Shown: piece by piece, positions 31,798 through 42,295 of the stretch
How the letters are laid out: the number at the start of each line of letters is the position of its first letter
Position numbering within the stretch: position 1 is the stretch's first letter
Assembly (NCBI GenBank): GCA_017311185.1
Contig: JAESUZ010002871.1
Span: 124,001 to 188,000 of the forward strand
Origin: Proteles cristata cristata
Lineage: Eukaryota; Chordata; Mammalia; Carnivora; Hyaenidae
Direction: 5' to 3'
Length of the DNA: 64,000 nt
Notes under the pieces: generated by a model
Told to the model about the DNA's origin: nothing
Seen by the model: the letters and a program-made list of their open reading frames with translations, nothing else
The model's database searches: none
Position numbers and translations under genes: made by a program

Positions 31798-32016
31798 CAT
31801 TTCTTTTTAATGTTTATTTATTTTTGAGAGAGAGAGAAACAGAGTGTGAGTTGGGGGAGGGGCAGAGACATAGAGGGAGACACAGAATCTGAAGCAGGCT
31901 CCAGGCTCTGAGCTGTCAGCACAGAGCCAGACGTGGGACTCCAACCCACAAACCGTGAGATCATGACCTGAGCCGAAGTCAGACACTCAACCGACTGAGG
32001 CACTCACGTGCCCCTA
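31798..32016 (-). mobile_element. CAN SINE, minus
   Basis: Perfect 13-bp TSD GCACAGTACATTT at 31785-31797 and 32017-32029. Confidence 0.97.
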
Positions 32017-32029
32017 GCACAGTACATTT

Positions 32030-32603
32030 AAAGAGGGAAACTGGACACTGATTGAGGTGCAGGAAGAAGCACCTGGAGCTTTGAACTTGGCCTTCTCTCT
32101 CCTTCTGTCTCTCTCTTTAGAGGCCCCCTAAAGCACCATGGAAAAATCCCAGGGCGTTAACTTGAAAGACTGATACAATAAATCACAGCCCCAAGGCCTC
32201 TTGAAGTCCCTGAAGTTTGACCACTTGGCTCTTCTTAATCTTCTATTCTACATCGTGGAGTCTCTGTCTGGCAGGGTGGTAGGAGGTGGGTATGAGAGGT
32301 AAGAGGCGGACAGCTCCAGGGCAATAGAGGGATAGAGGCGGAGGTTTCTAGCACAAGAAAAGGAGCTGGGCTAGGTCTTTACAGACTCTCCCAGAAAAAG
32401 GAACAGAAACATTTCTGAAAAGTAAGTAGTAGTGTCGGCACCAGGAGAGCAGAAGGGGCCGCCAGTTTGTGCTGTCCTTTCCAAGTGAGGAACTGATTGA
32501 CTTGATAAACATTGTATTATTCCTGTTTTCAGAGAACAAGCTTTTCTGTGTATTAAGATCCTCATGCATGTCAATAATCTTTGTCACAATAAATCCTCTT
32601 TTA
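32030..32603. other. Unique sequence
   Basis: The minus frame at 32348-32785 (145 aa) is partly a SINE read backwards and is not a gene. Confidence 0.5.
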
Positions 32604-32795
32604 GGGGTGCCTGGGTCAGCTGAGTGTCCAACTCTTGATTTTGGCTCAGGTTGTGATCTCATGGTCATGGGATTGAGCCCCACGTAGGGTTCTGTGCTGA
32701 GTGTGAAGCCTGCTTGGGATTCTCTCTCTTCCATCCTCTCTACCCCTTCTCCTCTCTCTCTCTCTCTCAAAATAAATAAATACACATTAAAAAAT
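32604..32795 (+). mobile_element. CAN SINE, plus
   Basis: GGGGTGCCTGGGTCAGCTGAG: the head lacks about 12 bp (GGCTCAGTCGGT region). Confidence 0.92.
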
Positions 32796-32814
32796 AATTT
32801 CCACTAAATCCACA

Positions 32815-32880
32815 CTCAGAAATATGTGCAAAGATATATACAAGGATATTCACGGCAGTTTTTAATAGTAAAAGTCCCCA
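32815..32880 (+). mobile_element. Short L1M relic, plus
   Basis: ATGTGCAAAGATATATACAAGG...TTTTTAATAGTAAAAG matches an old L1 ORF2/3' segment. Confidence 0.45.
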
Positions 32881-33882
32881 GGAAGACATGCCAATTGAGC
32901 TGAATCGAAGAGGGTGAATAGGAATTAATCAGGCCGATTGGGAATAGCAAGAGGAGAAGCTGTTCCAATTGGAAGGGAAGGAACACCATGTACTAAGGCG
33001 ACAGACTGCAGTGTATTGGGAAACTATAAGAAATTGGGAACTACTAGAGAAAAGGAGACACCGAATGGGGGAGGGGTTGTGGCTGGAAGGCAGGAAAAGG
33101 TCAGTGGCAGAACAAAAGTATAATTCATCTTTTAAAAATCACAGTGATTTTCCTTTTTGAATGAAAAAAGCCACATTCTTCAGGTTGGCAGGTACACACA
33201 GAGAGATAAGAATTCTAACTCCGTGTGCAGGAAATTCAAACCAAAGGAAATAGTGAACTCTCCTTGAGCTTAAATGCTATTTGAAACAATAAAATACGGA
33301 AGATTAATCATTATGCTACTTTGATGTTGTACATAATCCTCTTCATACATAACACATTGGTCAAAGTTCAAGAACTGGTTATCTTTAGAAAAATATTGCT
33401 CTCCTCTTGGCAAGGCCATCACGACAGTTCAAGAATTACTTGGGTAATAAGTTTTGTTTCCTCTGCAAAAAGTTATGACTTTAGCCAAGTTGATTCTGAA
33501 ACAAAAGTCCCTGTATCCTTAGTGGATTTATGTCCATTTTCATCATAAAAAAAATTGCTCCAAATTTGCAGTGATCACGTTACCTGTGGTCGCCCTTGCT
33601 TGCCTGTTCTTAAACTCCTCTTACATACAGGCTCCTATTTATCTACCATGATTTGCATCGTTTTGCTGCTTCTATTGCTAAATAATCATTTCAAAGGGAG
33701 CTTATGGTCCTGCCACTTCCTACTTCATTGTTCTCTCACCAAAAAGACCAGGACCAAAGCAATATACCACCCATCACACCATCTACAGCATTAATAAATG
33801 CTGGGTCAATGGCAGTGCTGGCTCACAGGTGAAAGGTTATCAGACTCAACTAACTGACGAACTGAAACGATTGCATCTTAAA
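32881..33882. other. Unique sequence, no gene seen
   Basis: About 1 kb without recognised repeats; several frames of 60-80 aa without features. Confidence 0.45.
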
Positions 33883-33896
33883 ATGTCCCTCTGTAG

Positions 33897-34126
33897 GGGC
33901 GCCTGGGTGGCTCAGTCAATTAGGTGTGTGACTTCGGCTCAGGTTGGGATCTCACAATTCCTGAGTTCAAGCCCCGCAAGGTCTGCAAGCCCCACATTGG
34001 GCTCTGCACTGACAGCTCGGAGCCTGGAGCCTGCTTTGGATTCTGTGTCTCTCTCTCTCTGTCTCTTTCCCACTCTCACTCTGTCTCTCTCTCAAAAATA
34101 AATTAACATTAAAAAAATTAAAATTA
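33897..34126 (+). mobile_element. CAN SINE, plus, with internal duplication
   Basis: GCAAGCCCC-type motif occurs twice about 19 bp apart near 33968-33995, lengthening the core. TSD ATGTCCCTCTGTAG / GTGCCCCTCTGTAG at 33883-33896 and just after 34126. Confidence 0.95.
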
Positions 34127-34324
34127 AGTGCCCCTCTGTAGCGTCTCAAAGGAATGTTACTGGCTTTAAAGGAACAATTCATGGTAGAAGAACAAGTCTC
34201 ACAGCTTGAAACCATAAGATGGTAATGTTTTAGAGCTACATATACTAGTGTGCATTTCAGAAATTGTCTTCTCCAGCTCCTTCTGATGAGACAACTGAAG
34301 CCTATAGGGGAAGACACCGAAGTC

Positions 34325-34515
34325 ACTATGTGACTTTGGGCAACTTCCTTATTTTCCCTCTGCCTTATTTTTCTTAACTATGACATCGATCTTAGCAGCA
34401 CCCACACCTCAGAGGGTTATTGTAAGCCATAAAGGAGATAATACAAGTAAGGAATGTAGAGTAGTGCTTGGCCCCAATATGTCAGTCAATAAATGTTCGT
34501 TGCTATGACAGTAGG
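34325..34515 (+). repeat. MIR, plus
   Basis: GTGACTTTGGGCAACTTCC...CAGAGGGTTATTGTAAGCC...CAGTCAATAAATGTTCG. Confidence 0.8.
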
Positions 34516-35019
34516 TACAACAATGGAAACGGATGTCCTGAATCTGCTATTGATTTGCGATGAACTCCAAAAGTGCCTCTGTTTTACCAATCTGTGAAAT
34601 GGTTTGTGTTGGGTTGTGCTGTGGAGCGCTAGGGCTCCCCAGCAAGGAGGGTGTAGGAAGGCTAGCAGGCAGGCACTGGACGGACAGCCACTCTCTTTCA
34701 ACCAAAGCTCTTTAGCTTGCCTCATGCTCCTTCTATTTTTGTTTGAATAAGAGCTCTGCTAAAAAACAAATAACTGGAACGAGATTGTCTTTAGGGTTCT
34801 TTCAGCTCAGGCTCAGTTTTGCAACCGTCACACTGTGCTCCTCTGTTATTCTGGTTTCAAAATAAAGACAAGGGTTTTTGAGTTTTAAAGATAAGATTAA
34901 CTTATGACTACAGGCACAGAGCCCAGACCGAACTCTAGGTCTCCTGACATGAAGGAAGGAACATGATAATCTTTTGAAGTTAATGGGAAGGAGATTCTCA
35001 AATGATTAATGTTCGGCAA
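34516..35019. other. Unique sequence
   Basis: No gene or clear repeat. Confidence 0.4.
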
Positions 35020-35032
35020 TGATTATGGAGAT

Positions 35033-35201
35033 ATATATTTGAGAGAGACCGAGTAAGAGAGAGGGGTAGAAGGAGAGAGCGAATCTTAAGCAGGCTCCAC
35101 TCTCAGCACAGAGCCTAACTCGGGAGTTGATCCCAAGACCCTAGGATCACGAGCTGAACTCAGGAGTTGGACGCATAACCGACTGAGCCACCCAGGAGCC
35201 C
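35033..35201 (-). mobile_element. CAN SINE, minus
   Basis: TSD TGATTATGGAGAT / TGGTTATGGACAT at 35020-35032 and 35203-35215; almost no A-tail remains. Confidence 0.92.
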
Positions 35202-35215
35202 CTGGTTATGGACAT

Positions 35216-35438
35216 TCTTGTGTCTTGCTTCTGGGGAAACAAATACTACATTTTGCTTCTTAGTTTCCTCTTGAGTAATTCAAGGAGCGTATATTCTTTT
35301 GGACAGTGGTGATGACTATCTACTCTTTGATTCCATTTGTTACACAATCTTTTCTGGGGAAACTGAAAATTAAAGTTTGCTGAATTATAGTTTATTGAGA
35401 AAGAGGACCCTAAGGAGAGATTTCACCATCACTTCTGC
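35216..35438. other. Unique sequence
   Basis: Nothing recognised. Confidence 0.35.
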
Positions 35439-35452
35439 TCAGATTATTTTTT

Positions 35453-35482
35453 TTTTAATTTTTTTAATGTTTTATTTATTTC

Positions 35483-35513
<31 letters not shown>

Positions 35514-35682
35514 CGGCGTGAGCAGGGGAGGGTCAGAGAGAGAGGAGTCTCTCTGAAACAGGCTCCAGGCTCTGAGCTGGCAGTCAGCACAGAGCCCGAC
35601 GCGGGGCTCGAACCCACGAACCGCGAGATCATGACCTAAGCGAAAGTCGGACGCTCAACCGACTAAGCCACCCAGGCGCCCC
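35453..35682 (-). mobile_element. Young-type CAN SINE, minus
   Basis: Perfect 14-bp TSD TCAGATTATTTTTT at 35439-35452 and 35683-35696; CpG-rich (GCCCGACGCGGGGCTCG). Confidence 0.98.
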
Positions 35683-35696
35683 TCAGATTATTTTTT

Positions 35697-36144
35697 AGAA
35701 AGTTATAGAGTAGTTATTGCTATACCGCTGAAATATCCATGGGAGGATTTGTATATTTCAGATGTAATTCTCTGATATAATTCAACTTCTCAGTGAACCC
35801 ACGTAAGTGTCAAAGCACTAATCAAAAAGGAGATTGTCATTATGTCCAAATATTAAATGAGTGAAATTCATTGGCACACAATAAGCTCATGGTATATTTT
35901 CTACTGGGTTATTACAAGTAGTCTTGTTATCCTGCATTTCAGACTTTTCCAGGATAAATATCAGATTCCAGTATATTAATTCCAAACTGTTCTTCCTGTC
36001 TTGCCTTTTCAAGTGTCTCCAAACTAATGGTTCCATTGTATGAAATAGTTTAAGGGCATTGACTTTCATCAGATAACAAATGTAACCATACAAAGTGTTC
36101 AGTTTTCTACTGTTTATTTATATTCATTTATTTACTTATATAAA
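35697..36144. other. Unique sequence
   Basis: No gene or clear repeat. Confidence 0.4.
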
Positions 36145-36243
36145 GGTTTTATTTCTAAGTAATCTCTGAACCCAATGTGGGGCCTGATCCCACCACCCTA
36201 AGATCAAGAGTCACATTCTCTACTGCGTCAGCCAAGCACTCCT
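36145..36243 (-). mobile_element. Old short SINE, minus
   Basis: CTAAGTAATCTCTGAACCC...GATCAAGAGTCACATTCTCT...CAAGCACTCC. Confidence 0.75.
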
Positions 36244-36545
36244 CTACCGTATAATTTTGGTTCTCATGTAAAACATATTTAGTTCAGATTCTGTTACAAG
36301 GCGTTGCAGTCAACATAACAGATCTGCTTCTAAATGAAATGAAATGTTTCTTCATTTTCATGAAGAGTTTATTAAGGCCTAAATTTCATACTAATGACAC
36401 TTACACGTGCATTTTTTCCCATAAGGTAGAAAGTACTGCACGTACAATGAAAAGAGACAGTTTTGTCTATCTATGACCCCTATCTCTCGGTTCCTCTACC
36501 CAGAGAGTATCACTAGTCCCATTTTCTTACCTATCCTTTCAGAGA

Positions 36546-36756
36546 TTTTTTTTAATGTTTATTTATTTTTGAGAGAGACAGACAGACAGATTGCAAGCAG
36601 GGGAGAGGCAGAGAGAGAGGGAGATACAGAATCCAAAGCGGGCTTCAGGCTCTGAGCTGTCAGCACAGAGCCGGATGGGGGCTTGAACCCACAGGCCATG
36701 AGATCATGGCCTGAGTCCAAGTCAGTTGCTCAACTGACTGAGTCACCCAGACAACT
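36546..36756 (-). mobile_element. CAN SINE, minus (left of a pair)
   Basis: TATCCTTTCAGAGA at 36532-36545 returns at 36961-36974, bounding this copy and its right neighbour together. Confidence 0.94.
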
Positions 36757-36765
36757 CAGAGAATT

Positions 36766-36960
36766 TTTTTAATGCTTATTTTTGAGAGAAAGAGAGCTTG
36801 AGTGTGAGAGGGACAGAGAGAGAGGGGGACAGAGAATCTGAAGTGGGCTCTATGTTGACAGCAGAGAGCTGATGTGGGACTTGAACTTGTGAACCAAACC
36901 GTGAGATCATGACCCGAGACAAAGTTGGACACTTAACTGACTGAGCCACCCAGGCACCCT
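36766..36960 (-). mobile_element. CAN SINE, minus (right of a pair)
   Basis: Separated from the left copy by CAGAGAATTTTTTT, similar to CAGAGATTTTTTT before the left copy. Two insertions used the same target site. Confidence 0.94.
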
Positions 36961-37026
36961 TATCCTTTCAGAGACCTTTAATGCATTTTTCTTACATAGG
37001 AAAGCAACATTTCAATATACTTTACT

Positions 37027-37226
37027 TTTTTTAATGTTTATTTATTTATTTTTGAAGAGAGAGAGAGTATGAGCAGGGGAGGGGCAGAGAAAGAGGGAGA
37101 GAGAGAGAATATCAAGCTGTCAGCACAGAGCCTGATGCAAGGCTCAATCTCACAAACTGTGAGATCATGACCTGAGCTGAAATCAAGAGTTGGAGGCTTA
37201 ACTGACTGAGACCCCAGGTGCCCCTC
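37027..37226 (-). mobile_element. CAN SINE, minus
   Basis: Lacks part of the core (AATATCAAGCTGTCAGC). TSD TTCAATATACTTTA / CTCAATATACCTTA. Confidence 0.94.
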
Positions 37227-37649
37227 AATATACCTTATTCTATTTGATCCAAAAAAATTCTGTAAGATAGGCAGCAGATGTTTCCTCCTTAATCAGAGAA
37301 GCAAAAATGGAGGTTCAGTGAAGCAAATCAATCATTATAACTCTGTGCTACAATTATTAAGTTGATCACACCATTAGGTCTTTATTAAGCACCTCTTACA
37401 TGTAAACATTGGGCTGAGGGCCAGAGACAGGACTTCAAGTCCAAATGCATTATACCTCAAAGTGCTTTCTGTCACTTGGAGTGGTTCTTAAATGCTTCAG
37501 CTTAAAAGACTGAACATTTAAAATCTGAGGAGGCTTTTTCTTTTTCTTTTTCTTTTTTTTTTTTTTACAGTGTAAACACTTTGTATAGAGAAATCTTAAT
37601 CCACAGAGTATAGTGTACCCAATGCCATTCTGTGACAGTTTAGGCCAGT
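37227..37649. other. Unique sequence with a T-rich run
   Basis: TTTTC and T runs near 37540-37567. Possibly an old MIR-like piece at 37370-37410. Confidence 0.35.
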
Positions 37650-37664
37650 AGAAAGAGAAAAGGA

Positions 37665-37884
37665 GGGGCGCCTGAGTGGCTTAGTCGGTTGAGCGTCCGA
37701 CTTTCGCTTAGGTCATGATCTCGCGGTTCGTGGGTTCGAGCCCCGCGTCGGGCTCTGTGCTGACTGCCAGCTCAGAGCCTGGAGCCTGTTTCCGAGTCTG
37801 TGACTCCCTCTCTCTCTGACCCTCCCCTTGCTCACGCTGTCTCTCTCTCTCTAGAAATAAATAAAAATATTAAAAAAAAAAAAA
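37665..37884 (+). mobile_element. Young-type CAN SINE, plus
   Basis: Perfect 15-bp TSD AGAAAGAGAAAAGGA at 37650-37664 and 37885-37899; head and core nearly consensus with intact CpGs. Confidence 0.98.
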
Positions 37885-37899
37885 AGAAAGAGAAAAGGA

Positions 37900-38760
37900 A
37901 AGGTTGGCTTTTCTAACCAGATTATTCGCCTGCCTACGCATCTAGGTTTTCATTTTAAGGATGTCCTAAGAAACCCCAATGCTACAAGGAAGTGTTGCTT
38001 CTGGTTTAATGTTTATCCTACTGGGGCGCTCCACCCTTCAATGATCTTAGTGACTAATAAGACTGGCACCATCTCTCGCTTACCAGATGTGAAGTCTGGT
38101 TGTTTTGGGGACCTTCTGCTAATTTGCAGTTGTAGACAAATCAGACTAAAGAACTTCTTAAAATGAATGAGAACAGGCAACAATGCACTTGCTCTTTAAT
38201 TTTTACATTGGCCAGGAACAATGGCCTCCCCTAAAAGTCATATGGTCAGTGAGTTACTTTTGTGCTCCCTGGCAGCTAGAGGGCCCTTCCCAGCCACCCG
38301 AGTGACTCAAAAGGCAGTCACAGGGAACAGGAAGGCATGAGATTCATGTGACAAGCCACTAGCCTTCATCAGATCAGACCCTAAGGAGGTGGCATGTCTC
38401 ACTCCTGCCTTCAAGCTTTCTCTTGCAATTTGGAGATTTTTTTTTTCCTTCTGAAATTTGTTTGAATATTCTCTTTGACCTAATTTCATCTACAGAAAAA
38501 TGCTGCCCAGAAGGGCCTGCTGAGGTTTTGTCTGGGCCTGCCTCGCTGAAGAAGGCCAGCAGCTGTTTGAACACCAAGAATGGAAAAAGTGTTTCTAGGC
38601 TTCCGAGATTAATGAACACATTCTTCCCAAAATGAATCCATTCCTTCCAGCAGGGATTATTTTCACTAGGTGGGAAAGCAAAGCTGTCAATAGTCCAACC
38701 TCTAGATTTCAAGAGCCCACCTGTCTTTACCTTGTGTCTTGAGTTTTCTTTACCAGGATT
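37900..38760. other. Unique sequence; open minus frame
   Basis: The minus frame at 38374-38775 (133 aa) is the longest frame outside the CpG island and recognised repeats. It is Lys/Ser/Phe-rich with no motif I recognise, begins inside the MER5 relic, has no visible splice or promoter context, and its length is near what chance allows in 64 kb. Confidence 0.4.
38273..38284 (+). promoter_or_regulatory. CTCF-like core
   Basis: CAGCTAGAGGGC matches about ten of twelve positions of the CTCF core, in unique sequence. Motif match only. Confidence 0.2.
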
Positions 38761-38769
38761 GTCATTGAT

Positions 38770-39100
38770 CCACAAAATGTGGCCTCAGGGCCACCTACAT
38801 TAGAATCACCAAGATTTAGGAATTGTTATTTCTTTTTTTTAATTAAATTTTTTTTACTGTTTATTTATTTTTGAGAGAAAGAGAGGGAGAGAGAGTGATA
38901 AAGAATGAGAAGCAGGCTCCAGGCTCTGAGCTGTCAGCACAGAGCCCTACACGGGGCTCAGACTTACAAGCTGTGAGATCATGATCTGAGGCGAAGTTGG
39001 ATGCTCAAGGGACTGAGCCACCCAAGCCTCCCTAGGAATCATTATTTCTAGAAAAGGACCCAGTAATCTGTGATTTTAACAAGTCTTGCAACTCATGTTC
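38770..39100 (-). repeat. MER5-type relic split by a SINE
   Basis: ACATTAGAATCACCAAGATT to the left and ACCCAGTAATCTGTGATTTT to the right of the SINE at 38834. Orientation is tentative. Confidence 0.55.
38834..39032 (-). mobile_element. CAN SINE, minus
   Basis: 17-bp TSD TAGGAATTGTTATTTCT / TAGGAATCATTATTTCT at 38817-38833 and 39033-39049. Confidence 0.97.
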
Positions 39101-39565
39101 ATACACAAAATTAACTCAGCAAAATCAGAGTTTGCAAGGCTTCATTGGGAAAGCCAAAGGAGGCAGACCTGGGGAAATGGGGTGTTGTTAATGTCACCCT
39201 GTCCTCACTTCCCAGATTTCCCCCATCCTCCTCAAAATGCCATTTCTGATAGTGTAGTGTGTCACTCTAGAAGGAAATAAGGAACAGAGTGGGAGCTAAG
39301 GAAACTGCACCATTCTCCCTTGATTGTACTGGTGTTGGAATTGTTCCCTGGCCTGTGCAGTGGTGGTGGTGGGAGGGGGAGGCGGAAATGAGAGGTCAGA
39401 CTCCCAAGATGGCCAAACAGAAGACAGGCTGAACCCAGCAGCCAATTCAGGACCACTGGTGCTTCCTCAATGTTGGGCCCACTCTTGGCAAGAGGAGCTC
39501 TGAAGCCAATTCTTAAGTCCTTTGTAATTCTGGCTTTCTCTCATAAAGCCACTTGAGTCCAGTCG
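39101..39565. other. Unique sequence
   Basis: No gene; a short AAGATGGCC (YY1-like) at about 39408. Confidence 0.4.
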
Positions 39566-39626
39566 GAAGAAAGGAAAGGAAAGGAAAGGAAAGGAAAGGA
39601 AAGGAAGAGAAAAGAAAAAAGAAAAA
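39566..39626. repeat. (GGAAA)n pentanucleotide repeat
   Basis: About seven GAAAG units then degenerate A-rich sequence. Confidence 0.9.
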
Positions 39627-39716
39627 AGATTTCACAAATGGCTTTAAAATAAGCATTTCTGAAAGGACTGGTTTTGGAAAGCAAAGGACCAAAATGCTTA
39701 AGAATCACTCAGGAAG

Positions 39717-39801
39717 GGGCACCCAGGTGGTTCAGTTGGTTGAGCGTCATGACCTCAATCAGGGTCATGATCTCACCCTGATCATGAGCCCACTTCAGAT
39801 C

Positions 39802-39837
<36 letters not shown>

Positions 39838-40162
39838 CTCCCCAACTTGCGCACAGCACACACATACACTCTCTCTCTCAAAAATAAATAAACATTGGGG
39901 TGCCTGGGTGGCTCAGTCATTGAGCATCTGGTTTCAGCTCAGGTTGTGATCTCATGGTTTGTGGGTTCAAGCCCCACGTCAGACTCTGTGCTGACAGCCA
40001 ACTCAGAACCTGAAGCCTGTTTCGGATTCTGTGTCTCCCTCTTTCTCTCTGACCCTCCCCTGCTCATGCTGTCTCTCTCTCTCTCTCTCTCTCTCCCAGA
40101 AATAAATAAAACATTAAAAACATTTTTTAAATAAATAAATAAACATTAAAAAAAAAAAAAGA
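39717..40162 (+). mobile_element. CAN SINE, plus, with another in its tail
   Basis: Body 39717-39897; its A tail resumes at about 40135 (AATAAATAAACATT + A run) after the second SINE. Left boundary of the 17-bp TSD. Confidence 0.9.
39898..40134 (+). mobile_element. CAN SINE, plus, inside the preceding SINE's tail
   Basis: Later-type tail CCAGAAATAAATAAAACATT. AAATAAATAAACATT before and after it is the host SINE tail duplicated. Confidence 0.93.
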
Positions 40163-40335
40163 GGGGCGCCTGGGTGGCTCAGTCAGTTAAGCATCTGACT
40201 TCAGCTCAGGTCATGATCTCACAGTTCGTGAGTTGGAGCCCCTCATCGGGCTCCTCACCGACAGTGTGGAGACTCCGTGGATTTCTCTCTCTTTCCCCCT
40301 CTCTCTGCCCCTTCCCCCACTTGTTTAAAGAAAAA
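40163..40335 (+). mobile_element. CAN SINE, plus (third in stack)
   Basis: Starts in the A tail of the first SINE; ends against the right copy of the outer TSD. Confidence 0.93.
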
Positions 40336-40662
40336 AAGAATCACTCAGGAAGCTTGTTAAAAATGCAAATCCCCTTTCTCCCCATTCTAACTAAGTAAGG
40401 ATGGTGTGGGATGTGGGACATACATTTGTTAAAACTCCTAAAGTGATTCTAATACAAGTGGATCTAGGGGTGCATCAGGTGATCAGTCACCTGTTTATTA
40501 GACTGGACTCTGGAGCAAGTGATAGACTAGCAAGATAATTTGCAACATCTACAACAAATAGGAGATTTAATAGCTAAAACAGTAGTTTTCAAAGTATTGT
40601 CTCTGGATGAGTTGGGTCTCTGAAAATTTTCAGGGGGTCTGCAAAATCAAAATTAGTTTCTT

Positions 40663-40885
40663 TCTTTTTTTTTTTTTTAATGTTTTATTTATTTCTAGGA
40701 GAGAGAGAGAGACAGCGTGAGCAGGGGAGGGTCAGAGAGAGAGGGAGTCACAGACTGAAACAGGCTCCAGGCTCTGAGCTGGCAGTCAGCACAGAGGCCG
40801 ACGCGGGGCTCGAACCCACGAACCGCGAGATCATGACCTAAGCGAAAGTCGGACGCTTAACCGACTAAGCCACCCAGGCGCCCCC
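40663..40885 (-). mobile_element. Young-type CAN SINE, minus
   Basis: Perfect 14-bp TSD AAAATTAGTTTCTT at 40649-40662 and 40886-40899. Confidence 0.98.
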
Positions 40886-40899
40886 AAAATTAGTTTCTT

Positions 40900-41265
40900 A
40901 GTAATACAAAGATTTCACATGCCCATTTTATGTGTTGACTTTCACACTCATTGCCCAAAATCAGTGATGGCCTGGGTAACTTAGCAGATAGCAGTGTGTT
41001 AACCGAGATAGAAAACAGAAAGGATAGCCTGAGGGGAAGGGAAGACTGATTTTGGATGTGTTGGTTTTGAAGTGCCTATGGGACATCCAGATGGAGTTGA
41101 CATGAAGGCATTTATGGATCTGGAGCTCAGCAGAGTTTTGAACTGGATGTGTGTGCAGTCAACCTTAACTAGGCAAGATGGGGAGGAATTCTGCTTCTTC
41201 CTACATACAACCTAATTCTACTGCCTATGTTAAAGTCTCCTGACCTTCTTTTTTTTACCCAGAAA
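40900..41265. other. Unique sequence
   Basis: No gene or clear repeat. Confidence 0.4.
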
Positions 41266-41269
41266 TATA

Positions 41270-41470
41270 CAGCCAAGGATACACTTACCCATCTGTGTGA
41301 CCTTGGGCAAGTTAAAAAAAAAAAAGCTTCTCTCTGTTTCTCAATGTTCTCACCTGTAACTTTTATTATAGGATTGCTGTGAGGATTAAGGGACTTAATG
41401 CGGGTTAAAGGCTAAGAATAGTGCATGGGACACAACAAGCACTCAATAAATATTAGCTATGTTTTATAAT
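41270..41470 (+). repeat. MIR, plus
   Basis: TGTGACCTTGGGCAAGTTAA...GGATTGCTGTGAGGATTAAG...AAGCACTCAATAAATATTAG. Confidence 0.9.
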
Positions 41471-41489
41471 TACAGCACCTGTACTTTTC

Positions 41490-41635
41490 TTTGAACTACT
41501 TATCACAGTTTGTTAGCACATAAAATCACCAGGTTATAAGCTCCATGAAAGTTTGGGTCTGGATCTCTGCAGTGTCCCTAGCACTGGGACATAGCAGATC
41601 CTCAGTAAATATTTATTTGATGAATTAATAAATAT
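41490..41635 (+). repeat. L2 3' end, plus
   Basis: ATAAGCTCCATGAAAGTTTG...CTGCAGTGTCCCTAGCACTG...CAGTAAATATTTATTTGATG. Confidence 0.8.
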
Positions 41636-41679
41636 ATTTCTCAGAGTTGTGGTTGTACTGTTTCAATCTTTTTTTCATT

Positions 41680-42295
41680 TTGCCTTCATTTTATTTTAAT
41701 TTTTAAATTTTATTTAAATCCAAGTTAGTTAACATATAATAACGATTTCAGGAGTAGAATTTAGTAATTCATCACTTACCTATAACACCCAGTGCTCAGG
41801 CCAACCAGTGCCATCCTTAATGCCTATCACCCATTTAGCCCATCCCCCACTCCCTCTCACCCAGCAAACTTCTATTTGTTCTCTGTATTTAAGAGCCTCT
41901 TATGGTTTGCCTCCCTCTCGCTTTTTATCTTATTTTTCTTTACCTTCCCCTATGTTCATCTGTTTTGTTTCCTAACTTCCACAAATGAGTAAAATCATAT
42001 GATATTTCTCTTTCTCTAACTGACTTCTTTCCCTTAGCAAAATACACTCTAGTTCCATCCACATTGTTGCAAATGGAAAGATTTCATCAGATTGTATATA
42101 TACATATATATATTCCACATCTTATTTATCCATTTATCAGTCGATGAACATTTAGGCTCCTTCCATAATTTGGCTATTGTTGATAGTGCTGCTATAAACA
42201 TTGGGGTGCATGTGCTCTTTCAAATCAGCATTTTTGAATCATTTGGATAAACACCTAGTAATGCAATTGCTGGGTCATAGGGTAGTTCTATTTCC
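41680..42295 (-). mobile_element. 5'-truncated LINE-1, antisense (L1-d)
   Basis: 3' UTR at left (CCAAGTTAGTTAACATATAA), end of ORF2 at right (AATTTGGCTATTGTTGATAG). No clear TSD; older than L1-a by its divergence. Confidence 0.85.

Larger units (their letters stand above)
39690..40500 (+). repeat. MER5-type relic interrupted by three SINEs
   Basis: The duplicated AAGAATCACTCAGGAAG (39700-39716 and 40336-40352) is itself MER5-like; to the right come CTTGTTAAAAATGCAAATCC and ACATTTGTTAAAACTCCTAA. Confidence 0.6.

Noticed and set aside
32348..32785. 145-aa minus frame as a gene
   Set aside because: Its N-terminal half is a CAN SINE read in reverse; the rest shows no feature.
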